A stretch of DNA of 64,000 bases from UBA4416 sp040387475. Its GTDB lineage: Bacteria > Bacteroidota > Bacteroidia > B-17B0 > Aurantibacillaceae. The stretch is taken from positions 1-64,000 of the forward strand of contig JAZKDT010000057.1 of NCBI GenBank assembly GCA_040387475.1. The letters run 5' to 3'. This document shows positions 50,440 through 58,339 of this stretch, in pieces (positions within the stretch are counted from its first letter, which is position 1; the number at the start of each line of letters is the position of its first letter). The translations under genes were made by a program, and so were the position numbers. The notes below the pieces were generated by a model. The model saw only the letters and a list, made by a program, of their open reading frames with translations. It made no database searches and had not been told where the DNA came from.

Positions 50440-52551
50440 ATGCAAAAACACAAGATTCCATACATTAACCGGGAAATAAGCTGGCTGTCATTTAATGAAC
50501 GTGTACTCCAGGAAGCTTCTGATCCATCGACTCCATTAATTGAACGTTTAAAATTTTTAGGGATTTTCAGTAATAACCGTGATGAGTTTTATCGCGTAAG
50601 GGTGGCTACTATCAACCGCCTTTCAAAGTTAGGCAAAAAAGCCATTGCCATTTACGGAGACGATCCCAAAGATTTGCTACAAAAACTACAACGCAAAGTA
50701 ATAGAACAACAACAAAACTTTGAGGAAATATACCAGGAACTATTGCATGAACTGGCAAAGCAAAATGTTTTCATCATCAATGAAAAACAGTTAAATAAGG
50801 AACAACAACAATACGTGAGGGATTATTTTCACAAAGAAGTGGAAACCAATTTATTTCCTATCATGGTTGACGAGAACAAGCCTTTTCCTTATATGAAAGA
50901 CAAGTCAGGCTACCTGTTTGTTCGTTTGATTTCAACCATAAAAAAACAAAAAAACAAATACGCGCTTATTGAAATTCCATCCAAAACCACCAGCCGTTTT
51001 ATCATACTGCCCCAGGAAAAAAACAAAAAATATATTATTTTACTGGACGACGTTATTCGTTTTAATGTGCATGAAATGTTCTCTGTTTTTGGGTATACAA
51101 CCAAAGAAGCCATTAATATAAAGTTGACCCGCGACGCAGAATTAGATATAGATCAGGATGTAAGTAAAAGTATGCTTGAAAAAATATCGAAAAGCGTAAA
51201 GGATAGAAAAAAAGGCCAACCCGTTCGTTTTGTTTACGACAGCACAATGAGTAAGGAAATGCTTGCTTTCATTATGAAAAAGCTAGGCATGGATAAAAAA
51301 GATAATGCTATTCCTGGCGGACGTTACCATAACTTCAAGGATTTTATTCGTTTCCCGAACATCGGCGAAAAAAAATTAATGTACGACCATCCCCGTCCTT
51401 TAAATCACAAATACTTAAATAATATCAATACCAGTATATTAAGCGTGATCAAGCAGAAAGATATTTTGCTGCATTACCCTTATCATACTTATGACCACAT
51501 CATTTCTTTATTAAGAGAAGCATCTATTGATCCAACAGTTGATTCGATTAAAATTACATTATACCGTGTTGCCGACTCATCAAAAATTGCCAATGCTTTA
51601 GTAAATGCCATTAAGAATGGGAAAAAAGTAACGGTATTGGTAGAGTTACAAGCCCGTTTTGATGAAGAAAACAATATTTACTGGGCTAATAAATTACAGG
51701 AAGAGGGTGCAACGGTTATTTACGGAGTACCAGGCCTTAAGGTTCACAGTAAATTATTTTTGATAACCACGCGCGTTAGTGGGCGGGAAATTAAATATGC
51801 ACACATCGGCACAGGTAATTTTAATGAAAAAACAGCTCGCATTTATACCGATTTTAGTTTACTGACCGCTGACAAAAATATCACCGATGAGATCTCTCAT
51901 GTGTTTGATTTTTATACCAATAATTTCAGAACAGGTTTGTATAAAAATTTAGCAGTTGCGCCTTTTTACATGCGCCAGACATTTGTAAACCTGATTGATA
52001 AAGAGATTGCAAATGCAAAAGCCGGAAAAACGGCATACATGATCCTCAAAATGAACAGTCTTGTGGATAAAGAAATGATCGAAAAATTATACGAGGCTTC
52101 CCAGGCTGGCGTAAAAATAACGTTGATCGTAAGAGGTATATGCTCGCTTGTAACTGAAATTCCAGGTTTTAGTGATAATATTATAGCCTATAGCATTGTA
52201 GATAAATATTTAGAACACGCCCGCGTATTTATTTTTTCTAATAACGGTAATGAAAAAATATACATCACGTCAGCCGATTGGATGAGCAGGAATTTAGACA
52301 GCAGAAGCGAAGTTGCCGTTCCTATTTTAGACTCAGAAGTAAAAAAACAAATTAAAGATATTATTGATATTCAACTTTCAGGCAATACCAAAGTTCGTAT
52401 TTTAGACAGGCTCCAGCAAAATTTATATAAAAAAGCAAAACCGGGCGAAAAGAAAGTTCGTGTACAGGACGAAATATATAATTACCTCAAACGGGAAAAA
52501 GAATCCTATTTAAAAACAAAACGCATTACTAAATCCCTTTCTACTATATGA
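50440..52551 (+). CDS. ppk1: Polyphosphate kinase 1
   Basis: This enzyme reversibly builds inorganic polyphosphate from ATP. The 703-residue protein has the N-terminal helical domain (YINREISWLSFNERVL...FLGIFSNNRDEFYRVRVA) and the two phospholipase-D-like catalytic domains. The phosphorylated histidine is His436 in KVHSKLFLI, followed by YAHIGTGNFNEKTARIYTDFSLLTAD. The second catalytic histidine is His593 in EHARVFIF. These match His435 and His592 of the E. coli enzyme almost number for number. Its stop overlaps the ppx start by 4 bases (ATGA). Confidence 0.97.
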   Translation: MQKHKIPYINREISWLSFNERVLQEASDPSTPLIERLKFLGIFSNNRDEFYRVRVATINRLSKLGKKAIAIYGDDPKDLLQKLQRKVIEQQQNFEEIYQELLHELAKQNVFIINEKQLNKEQQQYVRDYFHKEVETNLFPIMVDENKPFPYMKDKSGYLFVRLISTIKKQKNKYALIEIPSKTTSRFIILPQEKNKKYIILLDDVIRFNVHEMFSVFGYTTKEAINIKLTRDAELDIDQDVSKSMLEKISKSVKDRKKGQPVRFVYDSTMSKEMLAFIMKKLGMDKKDNAIPGGRYHNFKDFIRFPNIGEKKLMYDHPRPLNHKYLNNINTSILSVIKQKDILLHYPYHTYDHIISLLREASIDPTVDSIKITLYRVADSSKIANALVNAIKNGKKVTVLVELQARFDEENNIYWANKLQEEGATVIYGVPGLKVHSKLFLITTRVSGREIKYAHIGTGNFNEKTARIYTDFSLLTADKNITDEISHVFDFYTNNFRTGLYKNLAVAPFYMRQTFVNLIDKEIANAKAGKTAYMILKMNSLVDKEMIEKLYEASQAGVKITLIVRGICSLVTEIPGFSDNIIAYSIVDKYLEHARVFIFSNNGNEKIYITSADWMSRNLDSRSEVAVPILDSEVKKQIKDIIDIQLSGNTKVRILDRLQQNLYKKAKPGEKKVRVQDEIYNYLKREKESYLKTKRITKSLSTI

Positions 52552-53429
52552 TTTTTGCAGCCGTTGATATTGGAAGTAATGCGATGCGTTTATTATTTTG
52601 CAGAGCATATGAAGTAAATGGAAAGCCTCATTTTAGTAAAGAAGAGTTGATTCGTTTGCCTATTCGTTTAGGAGAAGATGTATTCTTACATGGTAAAATC
52701 TCGGATAAAAAGGCTGAAAAATTAATTACCGCCATGCGTGGTTTTAAGGAATTAATTAAAGTATATGAGGTAGATGCATACCGTGCCGTTGCTACCAGTG
52801 CGATGCGCGATGCCAGCAACAGTAACGAAATTATTGAACGTATAAAAAAAGAAGCTGATCTGGAAGTAGAGATCATTGACGGTAAATTAGAGGCGCAACT
52901 GGTTTTCTCTAATCATATTGAAGAACTCCTGAATCCAAAACACTCATATTTATACATTGATGTGGGTGGTGGTAGTACAGAGTTAACTTTATACAGTAAT
53001 CATAAAGTGATTGCTTCCAAATCGTTTAATATTGGTACAGTTAGAATGCTTCTGGATAAGGTTGAGAAAGACGAATGGGAGTTAATGAAAGACTGGATCA
53101 AAAAAACAACATTTGGTTACAGTCCTTTACGCGCCATTGGTTCGGGTGGAAACATCAACAAAATCTTTAAGATGACCAAAAAGGAAAATAAAAACTTAAG
53201 CTACAGCAAACTGAAAGGTATTAACGATATGCTTAATTCTTATACTTACGAAGAACGTGTAGAGGTTTTAGGTTTAAAACCGGATAGAGCGGACGTTATT
53301 GTTCACGCTTCCAAAATTTTTATCACCATTATGAAAACAGCTGACATAGAGGATATTTTTATTCCTCAGATCGGCTTGTCCGATGGCATTGTACATGACC
53401 TTTATGATAGAGCTAAAGCGAAGAAGTAA
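52548..53429 (+). CDS. ppx: Ppx/GppA-type exopolyphosphatase
   Basis: The 293-residue protein is the short, N-terminal-domain-only form of the Ppx/GppA family, which releases phosphate from polyphosphate ends (or converts pppGpp to ppGpp). It has the ASKHA-fold signatures AAVDIGSNAMRLLF, RAVATSAMRDASNS, YIDVGGGSTELTLY and AIGSGGNINKIF. The start ATG lies in the ATGA overlap with ppk1, so translation of the two is likely coupled, as expected for synthesis and breakdown of the same polymer. Confidence 0.93.
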   Translation: MIFAAVDIGSNAMRLLFCRAYEVNGKPHFSKEELIRLPIRLGEDVFLHGKISDKKAEKLITAMRGFKELIKVYEVDAYRAVATSAMRDASNSNEIIERIKKEADLEVEIIDGKLEAQLVFSNHIEELLNPKHSYLYIDVGGGSTELTLYSNHKVIASKSFNIGTVRMLLDKVEKDEWELMKDWIKKTTFGYSPLRAIGSGGNINKIFKMTKKENKNLSYSKLKGINDMLNSYTYEERVEVLGLKPDRADVIVHASKIFITIMKTADIEDIFIPQIGLSDGIVHDLYDRAKAKK

Positions 53430-53490
53430 AAGTAATAGCAGCCTGCATGAGGTGTTCTTTTTCGCCTCTTTCCGGCGGAATTAGAACAAC

Positions 53491-54213
53491 CTACTTCTCC
53501 GCTAAATAAATAGCCGCCAGTCCTAAACCCACCGAACTGAACGTCGCTTTTTTATAGCCCACTTTTTCAAGGATGGCCGTAAAACGTTCGTTATCCGGAA
53601 ATGCTTTGATCGATTCAGGTAAATAGGTGTACGCACGGGCATCTTTTGAAAACATTTTCCCTAAAGTAGGTGTGATATATTTAAAATGAAATTTATAAAA
53701 CTGCTTTACCGGGAATTTTTGAGGTGAAGAAAATTCAAGGATGCATAATTGTCCGCCAGGCTTTAAAATGCGTAACATATTAGTTAAACCCTTTTCTAAA
53801 TTCTCAAAATTTCTTACACCAAAACCAACCGTAATAGCGTCCATGGAATTATCAGCGAGATCACAGGTTTCTGCATCACCATATTGAAGCGTGATGGTTT
53901 TATCTAAATTCAGTTTTTGTAATTTCTCTCTACCAAATTTCATCATCCCTTCGCTGATATCAATACCAATCACTTTCACCGGATTGAGTTTCATAGCAGC
54001 TACAGCAAAATCACCGGTACCTGTAGCCACATCTAAAATATGTTTTGGCTGTTTACCAGCAATGAGCTTAATGCATTTTCTTCGCCAGCCTTTATGGATA
54101 CCGAGAGATAACAAAGAATTTAAAAAATCGTATCGAAAAGCAATATTATCAAACATCTGAGCTACCTGCTCTTTCTTCGATTCGTTATTATTGTAGGGTG
54201 TAACCGGTTCCAT
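53491..54213 (-). CDS. ubiE: Demethylmenaquinone (ubiquinone-type) C-methyltransferase
   Basis: I start at 54213 (MEPVTPYNNNESKKEQVAQMF), giving 240 residues; the open frame extends 30 codons further into an inverted repeat and is not credible there. Landmarks are MFDNIAFRYDFLNSLLSLGIHKGWRR, the SAM-binding DVATGTGDFAVAAMK, DAITVGFGVRNFENLEKGL and the C-terminal GLAAIYLAEK. It catalyses the last methylation in menaquinone synthesis, the quinone expected in Bacteroidota. Confidence 0.95.
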   Translation of the reverse strand: MEPVTPYNNNESKKEQVAQMFDNIAFRYDFLNSLLSLGIHKGWRRKCIKLIAGKQPKHILDVATGTGDFAVAAMKLNPVKVIGIDISEGMMKFGREKLQKLNLDKTITLQYGDAETCDLADNSMDAITVGFGVRNFENLEKGLTNMLRILKPGGQLCILEFSSPQKFPVKQFYKFHFKYITPTLGKMFSKDARAYTYLPESIKAFPDNERFTAILEKVGYKKATFSSVGLGLAAIYLAEK

Positions 54214-54217
54214 TGTA

Positions 54218-54302
54218 TGTCCCGCAGATCTCGCGGATTTTCGCAGATTTATAAAAATATTCACTAAAATTATCCGCGCCGATTTGCGAAATCTGCGGGA
54301 CA
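54218..54302. repeat. CGCAGATTT-type inverted repeat
   Basis: TGTCCCGCAGAT at 54218-54229 and ATCTGCGGGACA at 54291-54302 are perfect reverse complements, and the arms carry further imperfect units (GCGGATTT, CGCAGATTT; TTGCGAAATCTGCG). It fills the spacer between ubiE and rfaE1. Such units recur in many Bacteroidota intergenic regions; bases 1-10 of the window may be another. Confidence 0.7.
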
Positions 54303-54307
54303 AAAAA

Positions 54308-55324
54308 TTATCTCACGAAGTCCAGCTTCAAAGCTTCCTCCAACAATTGATCTTTACTAACAGGTACTACTCCAATTTGCTCACACACTAATCCGCCGGC
54401 TAAATTTGAAATGGCTGCCATTACAATCGGGTTTACATGTAATGCTACCAATAAAGCTGCCACACTAATTACGGTATCTCCTGCCCCACTTACATCGGCA
54501 ATACTACGAATATGTGCTGGTGTGTGGTGTTTTTCGGAGCGCGAATTGATGATCACTCCTTTTTCTGCTAAAGTAACCAAGGCTGTATCAAATTTTTGTT
54601 TCACACGGAAACTACTGATGGCTCGCTGCAATTCATTGATATTATCTGAACTAATATCGAGTTTCAGACCTTCACGCAATTCTTTCAAATTTGGTTTAAA
54701 CAACGAAACACCTTTGTAAGCATTAAAATTTTTCTTCTTAGGATCTACACAAGTAGGGATTCCTTTACTTTTAGCCAACTCCACTACTTTTGAAATAAGC
54801 TTCGGCGTAATTAATCCTTTATTATAATCTTCAAATAAGATCACATCAATTTTATCGTGTTGGATAATATAAGAGATCAGGGTAATTAATTGTTGTGTTT
54901 CTGCAGGCGTAATATCCTCTTCAATTTCTTCATCAATTCGTAATAACTGATGACTGTTACCAATCACCCGGGTTTTTTCGGTAGTGATTCTGTCGCGGGA
55001 TTTTAAAATACCCTTCTGGCTTAATTTCTGAGTTTTTAAAAGATCCATGAAGGATTGTCCTTCCTGATCGATGCCAATTACAGAACATAAAATAGGGTTC
55101 GCACCCATCGCCTGAATGTTTAACGCCACATTGGCTGCACCGCCTAAGCGTTTTTCTTTTTTATGCACAGCAATAATAGGAACGGGTGCTTCCGGAGAAA
55201 TACGGTTTACTTTTCCCCACATGTAACTATCAATCATCACATCACCAATGATCAACACATTCAAATTACTAAACGACCTAAAGATCTCGCGGATGTGTTC
55301 TTTTTTAACGGATAATTTTTTCAT
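54308..55324 (-). CDS. rfaE1: D-glycero-beta-D-manno-heptose 7-phosphate kinase (RfaE domain I, PfkB family)
   Basis: This enzyme phosphorylates heptose 7-phosphate for ADP-heptose, a precursor of lipopolysaccharide core. The 338-residue protein holds the kinase domain only, without the nucleotidyltransferase half fused in E. coli HldE. Landmarks are VLIIGDVMIDSYMWGKVNRISPEAPVPI, the sugar-binding GGAANVALNI, ILFEDYNKGLI, CVDPKK and the catalytic SGAGDTV (base Asp in GAGD). It lies between ubiE and the aminotransferase gene on the same strand. Confidence 0.92.
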   Translation of the reverse strand: MKKLSVKKEHIREIFRSFSNLNVLIIGDVMIDSYMWGKVNRISPEAPVPIIAVHKKEKRLGGAANVALNIQAMGANPILCSVIGIDQEGQSFMDLLKTQKLSQKGILKSRDRITTEKTRVIGNSHQLLRIDEEIEEDITPAETQQLITLISYIIQHDKIDVILFEDYNKGLITPKLISKVVELAKSKGIPTCVDPKKKNFNAYKGVSLFKPNLKELREGLKLDISSDNINELQRAISSFRVKQKFDTALVTLAEKGVIINSRSEKHHTPAHIRSIADVSGAGDTVISVAALLVALHVNPIVMAAISNLAGGLVCEQIGVVPVSKDQLLEEALKLDFVR

Positions 55325-55344
55325 TTTTATACTTCAAATATCTT

Positions 55345-56539
55345 TTATTTTAATTTTTCAATAGCCTCTTTCATGCGCTTTAAGGCTTCTGTTAATTTAT
55401 CTTCAGAAGTTGCATAGGAGAAACGAATATATTTATCATCACCAAAAGCTGCGCCCGGAACTAATGCCACGTGCGCTACATCTAACAAAAACATGGATAG
55501 GTCAGTTGCATTATGAATGGTAAATCCATTATGAGACTTACCAAATAAATCAGATACTTCAGGATATACATAAAATGCGCCGTCAGGCACATTCGTTTTA
55601 AAACCAGGTATGCCTTTCATCAACTCCAAAACTAAATTTCTTCTTTTCAAAAACGCATCCCGCATGTAATGTGTTGTTTCTGCTGGCATATCCATGGCTG
55701 CGTGCATCGCTTTTTGGGTAATACTGGAAGTTGCAGAGGTAAATTGTCCCTGCATTTTATCACAAGCCTGGGCTATCCATTTTGGTGCAGCCATTATTCC
55801 GCCTCTCCAGCCTGTCATGGCAAATCCTTTAGATACTCCGTTAATGGTAATTACTCTGTCTTTGATTTCAGGGAACTGAGCCATGCTTTCATGCCCACCA
55901 ACAAAATTAATATGTTCGTAGATCTCATCACTCATGATGTATAGTTCATCATGTTTTTTAACGACATCGGCAATTGATTTTAACTCTGCTTTACTATATA
56001 CAGAGCCTGTAGGGTTACAAGGTGTACTGAACATCATCATCCTCGTTTTAGGCGTAATGTGGGCCTCTAATTCTTTAGCAGTAATTTTAAAATCGTTTTC
56101 AATAGTTGTATTAATAATAACCGGAACACCACCCGCCAGTTTTAAGATCTCTAAATAACTTACCCAAAAAGGTGCGGGAATAATGACCTCATCGCCTGGA
56201 TTGATCAAACATAACACTGCATTGGCAATACTTTGTTTAGCACCAGTAGATACAACGATTTCATCAGCATGGTAATCTAATTGATTNNNNNNNNNNGAAT
56301 TTACGTGCAATGGCTTCACGCAATTCTACATACCCACTCACGTGGGTGTAATAACTGTAGTTATCATTAATAGCATTGATTGCGGCTTGCTTTACAACAT
56401 CAGGCGTGGCAAAATCAGGTTCACCTAAACTTAAACTGATAATATCAATTCCCTGCGCTTTTAATTCACGGCTTTTACGAGCCATAGCGATGGTTTGTGA
56501 TTCTGAAATTAAATTTATTCTATCTGATAAATGTGCCAT
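55345..56539 (-). CDS. aspC: Aspartate aminotransferase family protein, interrupted by an assembly gap
   Basis: This class I/II PLP-dependent aminotransferase is probably an aspartate aminotransferase and runs about 395 residues across both sides of the gap. The N-terminal piece (56539 to 56297) has SESQTIAMARKSRELKAQGIDIISLSLGEPDF. The C-terminal piece has STGAKQSIANAVLCLINPGDEVIIPAPFWVSY, SDEIYEHINF, the PLP lysine in NGVSKGFAMTGWRGG and RFSYATSEDKL. The ten Ns at 56287-56296 put the two parts out of frame; comparison with the family suggests only a few residues between ARKF and NQLDY are missing. It has a good promoter. Confidence 0.92.
56287..56296. other. Assembly gap (10 N) inside the aminotransferase gene
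   Basis: A placeholder gap, as at 14155-14164; the flanking frames disagree by one base if 10 is taken literally. Confidence 0.99.
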
Positions 56540-56562
56540 ATGGTGCGTTTTAAAATGCGTAA

Positions 56563-56592
56563 CAAATCTAATAAATACTACAACACTACAAA
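56563..56592 (-). promoter_or_regulatory. Bacteroidota-type promoter of the aminotransferase gene
   Basis: On the minus strand, TTTG (56592-56589) is followed after 18 bases by TAGATTTG (56570-56563), an exact TANNTTTG, 23 bases before the start codon. The spacing is identical to the ABC-F promoter at 16328-16357. Confidence 0.6.
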
Positions 56593-56710
56593 CTTATTTT
56601 CGATGAATTTATAAGCCAAAATGTTATAAACTTTGCTTGCCAAAAAACATTAAAATAGTTACTTTCAGAAGGTTTTAGCATTACATTAGTAAACAATCAA
56701 AAACATACAC

Positions 56711-57118
56711 ATGAATTATTGGCTTATCAAATCAGAACCATTTAAATATAGTTGGGAGCAATTTAAAAAAGATAAAATGACAACCTGGGACGGTGTGCGA
56801 AACTATGCCGCCCGCAATAACCTCAGAGCGATGAAAAAGGGCGACCTCGCTTTATTTTATCATAGTAACGAAGGTATGTGTATTGTGGGAATTGCAAAAG
56901 TTGCGAAAGAAGCTTATCAGGATCCTACCACAAAAGAAGAGGCTTGGTTAGCGGTAGATTTTGCTCCGTTTAAGGGATTAAAAACGCCTGTAACTTTAGC
57001 TCAAATAAAAGAAGACGAGTATTTAAAAGATATGCAATTAGTTAAACTACAACGCTTATCGGTGGGTATTGTAAAACCCGAAGAGTTTGACCGGGTTTGC
57101 ATGCTAGGTGGCCTATAG
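56711..57118 (+). CDS. EVE domain protein
   Basis: The 135-residue protein is a single EVE (PUA-like) domain: MNYWLIKSEPFKYSWEQFKK, TTWDGVRNYAARNNLRAMKKGDLALFYHS, GIAKVAKEAYQDPT and WLAVDFAPFKGLKTPVTLAQIK. EVE domains are thought to bind modified nucleobases, in DNA or RNA. This is the common stand-alone housekeeping type, with no nuclease or restriction gene nearby. Confidence 0.93.
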   Translation: MNYWLIKSEPFKYSWEQFKKDKMTTWDGVRNYAARNNLRAMKKGDLALFYHSNEGMCIVGIAKVAKEAYQDPTTKEEAWLAVDFAPFKGLKTPVTLAQIKEDEYLKDMQLVKLQRLSVGIVKPEEFDRVCMLGGL

Positions 57119-57200
57119 ATGAGCTGCAGAAAACTTAGCTAATATGCTGCGCCAAAACACAGATTCCTATATTCATATAAATTCATAATCCAACATATCC

Positions 57201-57725
57201 ATGAAATATCTATTATCGATTTTAACCTTAGCCATCTGTTTGAGCTCAACAGCTCAAAAAGGCTCTTTTCCTAAACTAGATGGTCATACGCTGGAAGGCA
57301 CTGCTATTTCAATTCCTTTAGCAGGAACAAAAAAATTTACCATTGTTGGTATTTGTTACAAGCGCACAGCCGAAGATGATTTGAAAACATGGATACAGCC
57401 GATGTACGACATTTTTGTAGCCAAACCAAAAGGAACAGATTATTTTGATGTTGCAAGTTATTTTGACGTAAATTATTATTTCATTCCTTTGATCAGTGGA
57501 TTTAAAAAAGCTGCAGCCGACTTTAAAGCCGCAACACAAAAAGACCTTTGGCCAAATGTGATTGACTGTGACACTGATATCAAATTATTGAAAGAGCAGT
57601 TAAAACCAGGTGATGAGGGCATTCCTTATTTTTATGTCATTGATACAAATGGTAAAATCATTGAAGTTGTTTCAGGAAAATATACCGAAGGAAAAATGGA
57701 TAAAATTCAGGAAGCTATTGATTAG
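57201..57725 (+). CDS. Exported thioredoxin-fold-like protein (possibly ATP10-type)
   Basis: The 174-residue protein has a signal peptide (MKYLLSILTLAICLSSTAQ). It follows a thioredoxin/peroxiredoxin-like order: FPKLDGHTLEGTAISIP, KKFTIVGICYKRTAEDDLKTWI, a helical insertion, WPNVIDCDTDIKLLKEQL and GIPYFYVIDTNGKIIEVVSGKY. There is no CxxC; cysteines are at GICYK and IDCDT. The pattern recalls the ATP10 family, but I am not sure. The cis-Pro of thioredoxin folds may be in GIPYFYV. The role is unknown. Confidence 0.6.
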   Translation: MKYLLSILTLAICLSSTAQKGSFPKLDGHTLEGTAISIPLAGTKKFTIVGICYKRTAEDDLKTWIQPMYDIFVAKPKGTDYFDVASYFDVNYYFIPLISGFKKAAADFKAATQKDLWPNVIDCDTDIKLLKEQLKPGDEGIPYFYVIDTNGKIIEVVSGKYTEGKMDKIQEAID

Positions 57726-57864
57726 ATATGAAAATGCATGATTCAAGCATTATCAAAACTTGATGATATGATGAACACAACATGTTGTTCTAAGAGTGTT
57801 TCTATAGCCCCAAATTTTCAATGAATAACGCTTTAGACTGAATTACCGAAGTATACATCTATTT
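57726..57864. other. Short spacer with one palindrome
   Basis: AT-rich bases after the thioredoxin-like gene; ACAACATGTTGT near 57780 is a 12-base palindrome. No gene or terminator for the upstream gene is clear. Confidence 0.4.
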
Positions 57865-57898
57865 AAAAGCCCTGCTGGTGTATACCAACAAGGCTTTC
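57865..57898 (-). terminator. Rho-independent terminator of the 69-residue protein gene
   Basis: AAAGCCCTGCTGGT and ACCAACAAGGCTTT form a stem with one mismatch around GTAT. On the minus strand it ends in TTTT; on the plus strand there is no T run. It therefore serves the minus-strand small gene. Confidence 0.8.
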
Positions 57899-57927
57899 AA
57901 ACAAACAAAACACAACACAAAAAAAGA

Positions 57928-58137
57928 TCAATGATTTTTTTGCTTCATAAAAGCAGTGATTAGAAATAAGGCCAAACCAGCCACACAAACAATGGGTATG
58001 GCAAATCCAACGTTTATGGACGATACAATGCTTACTAATTTATTTTGAGAAAAAACGGGAGCTTGAAAGGCCAACAAAATCAAACAAACTAAGATGCGTG
58101 TTTTGTTGTTTTTGGAATTGAAGTTTGAAGTTTTCAT
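57928..58137 (-). CDS. Small (69-residue) exported or membrane protein
   Basis: The N-terminus has a signal-like hydrophobic stretch (about 14-31, ending FSQ), then a second hydrophobic helix (about 42-63, VGFAIPIVCVAGLALFLITAF) and a basic tail KQKNH. A dedicated terminator 30 bases after its stop, oriented for this strand, supports it as a real gene. I do not recognise the family. Confidence 0.6.
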   Translation of the reverse strand: MKTSNFNSKNNKTRILVCLILLAFQAPVFSQNKLVSIVSSINVGFAIPIVCVAGLALFLITAFMKQKNH

Positions 58138-58266
58138 AACTGTTAAAATTTAGTTGATTATTCTATTCTAAACAATTATACCACAGTAAAACATAAAGGT
58201 TTGCCTCAATTGGTAACTGGTTATTTCTTAGCAATAAGTGGCGCATTTTAGTCGAAATATGGAAAA

Positions 58267-58305
58267 TAAAAAACCTGCCAGGATCACTCGTGACAGGTTT
58301 TTTAG
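58267..58305 (-). terminator. Rho-independent terminator of mnmA
   Basis: AAAAAACCTG and CAGGTTTTTT form the stem, with a partly paired centre. On the minus strand it ends in a T run. It lies 35 bases after the mnmA stop. Confidence 0.85.
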
Positions 58306-58310
58306 TCTTT

Positions 58311-58335
58311 GATTCTCAACTGCTTTGCAGTTGAC
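58311..58335 (-). repeat. 25-base post-stop motif, copy 3
   Basis: It begins GATTCTCAACT and ends AGTTGAC on the plus strand, 4 bases beyond the mnmA stop. In this copy TCAACTGC and GCAGTTGA form a perfect 8-base stem around TTT. Confidence 0.55.
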
Positions 58336-58339
58336 GAAT

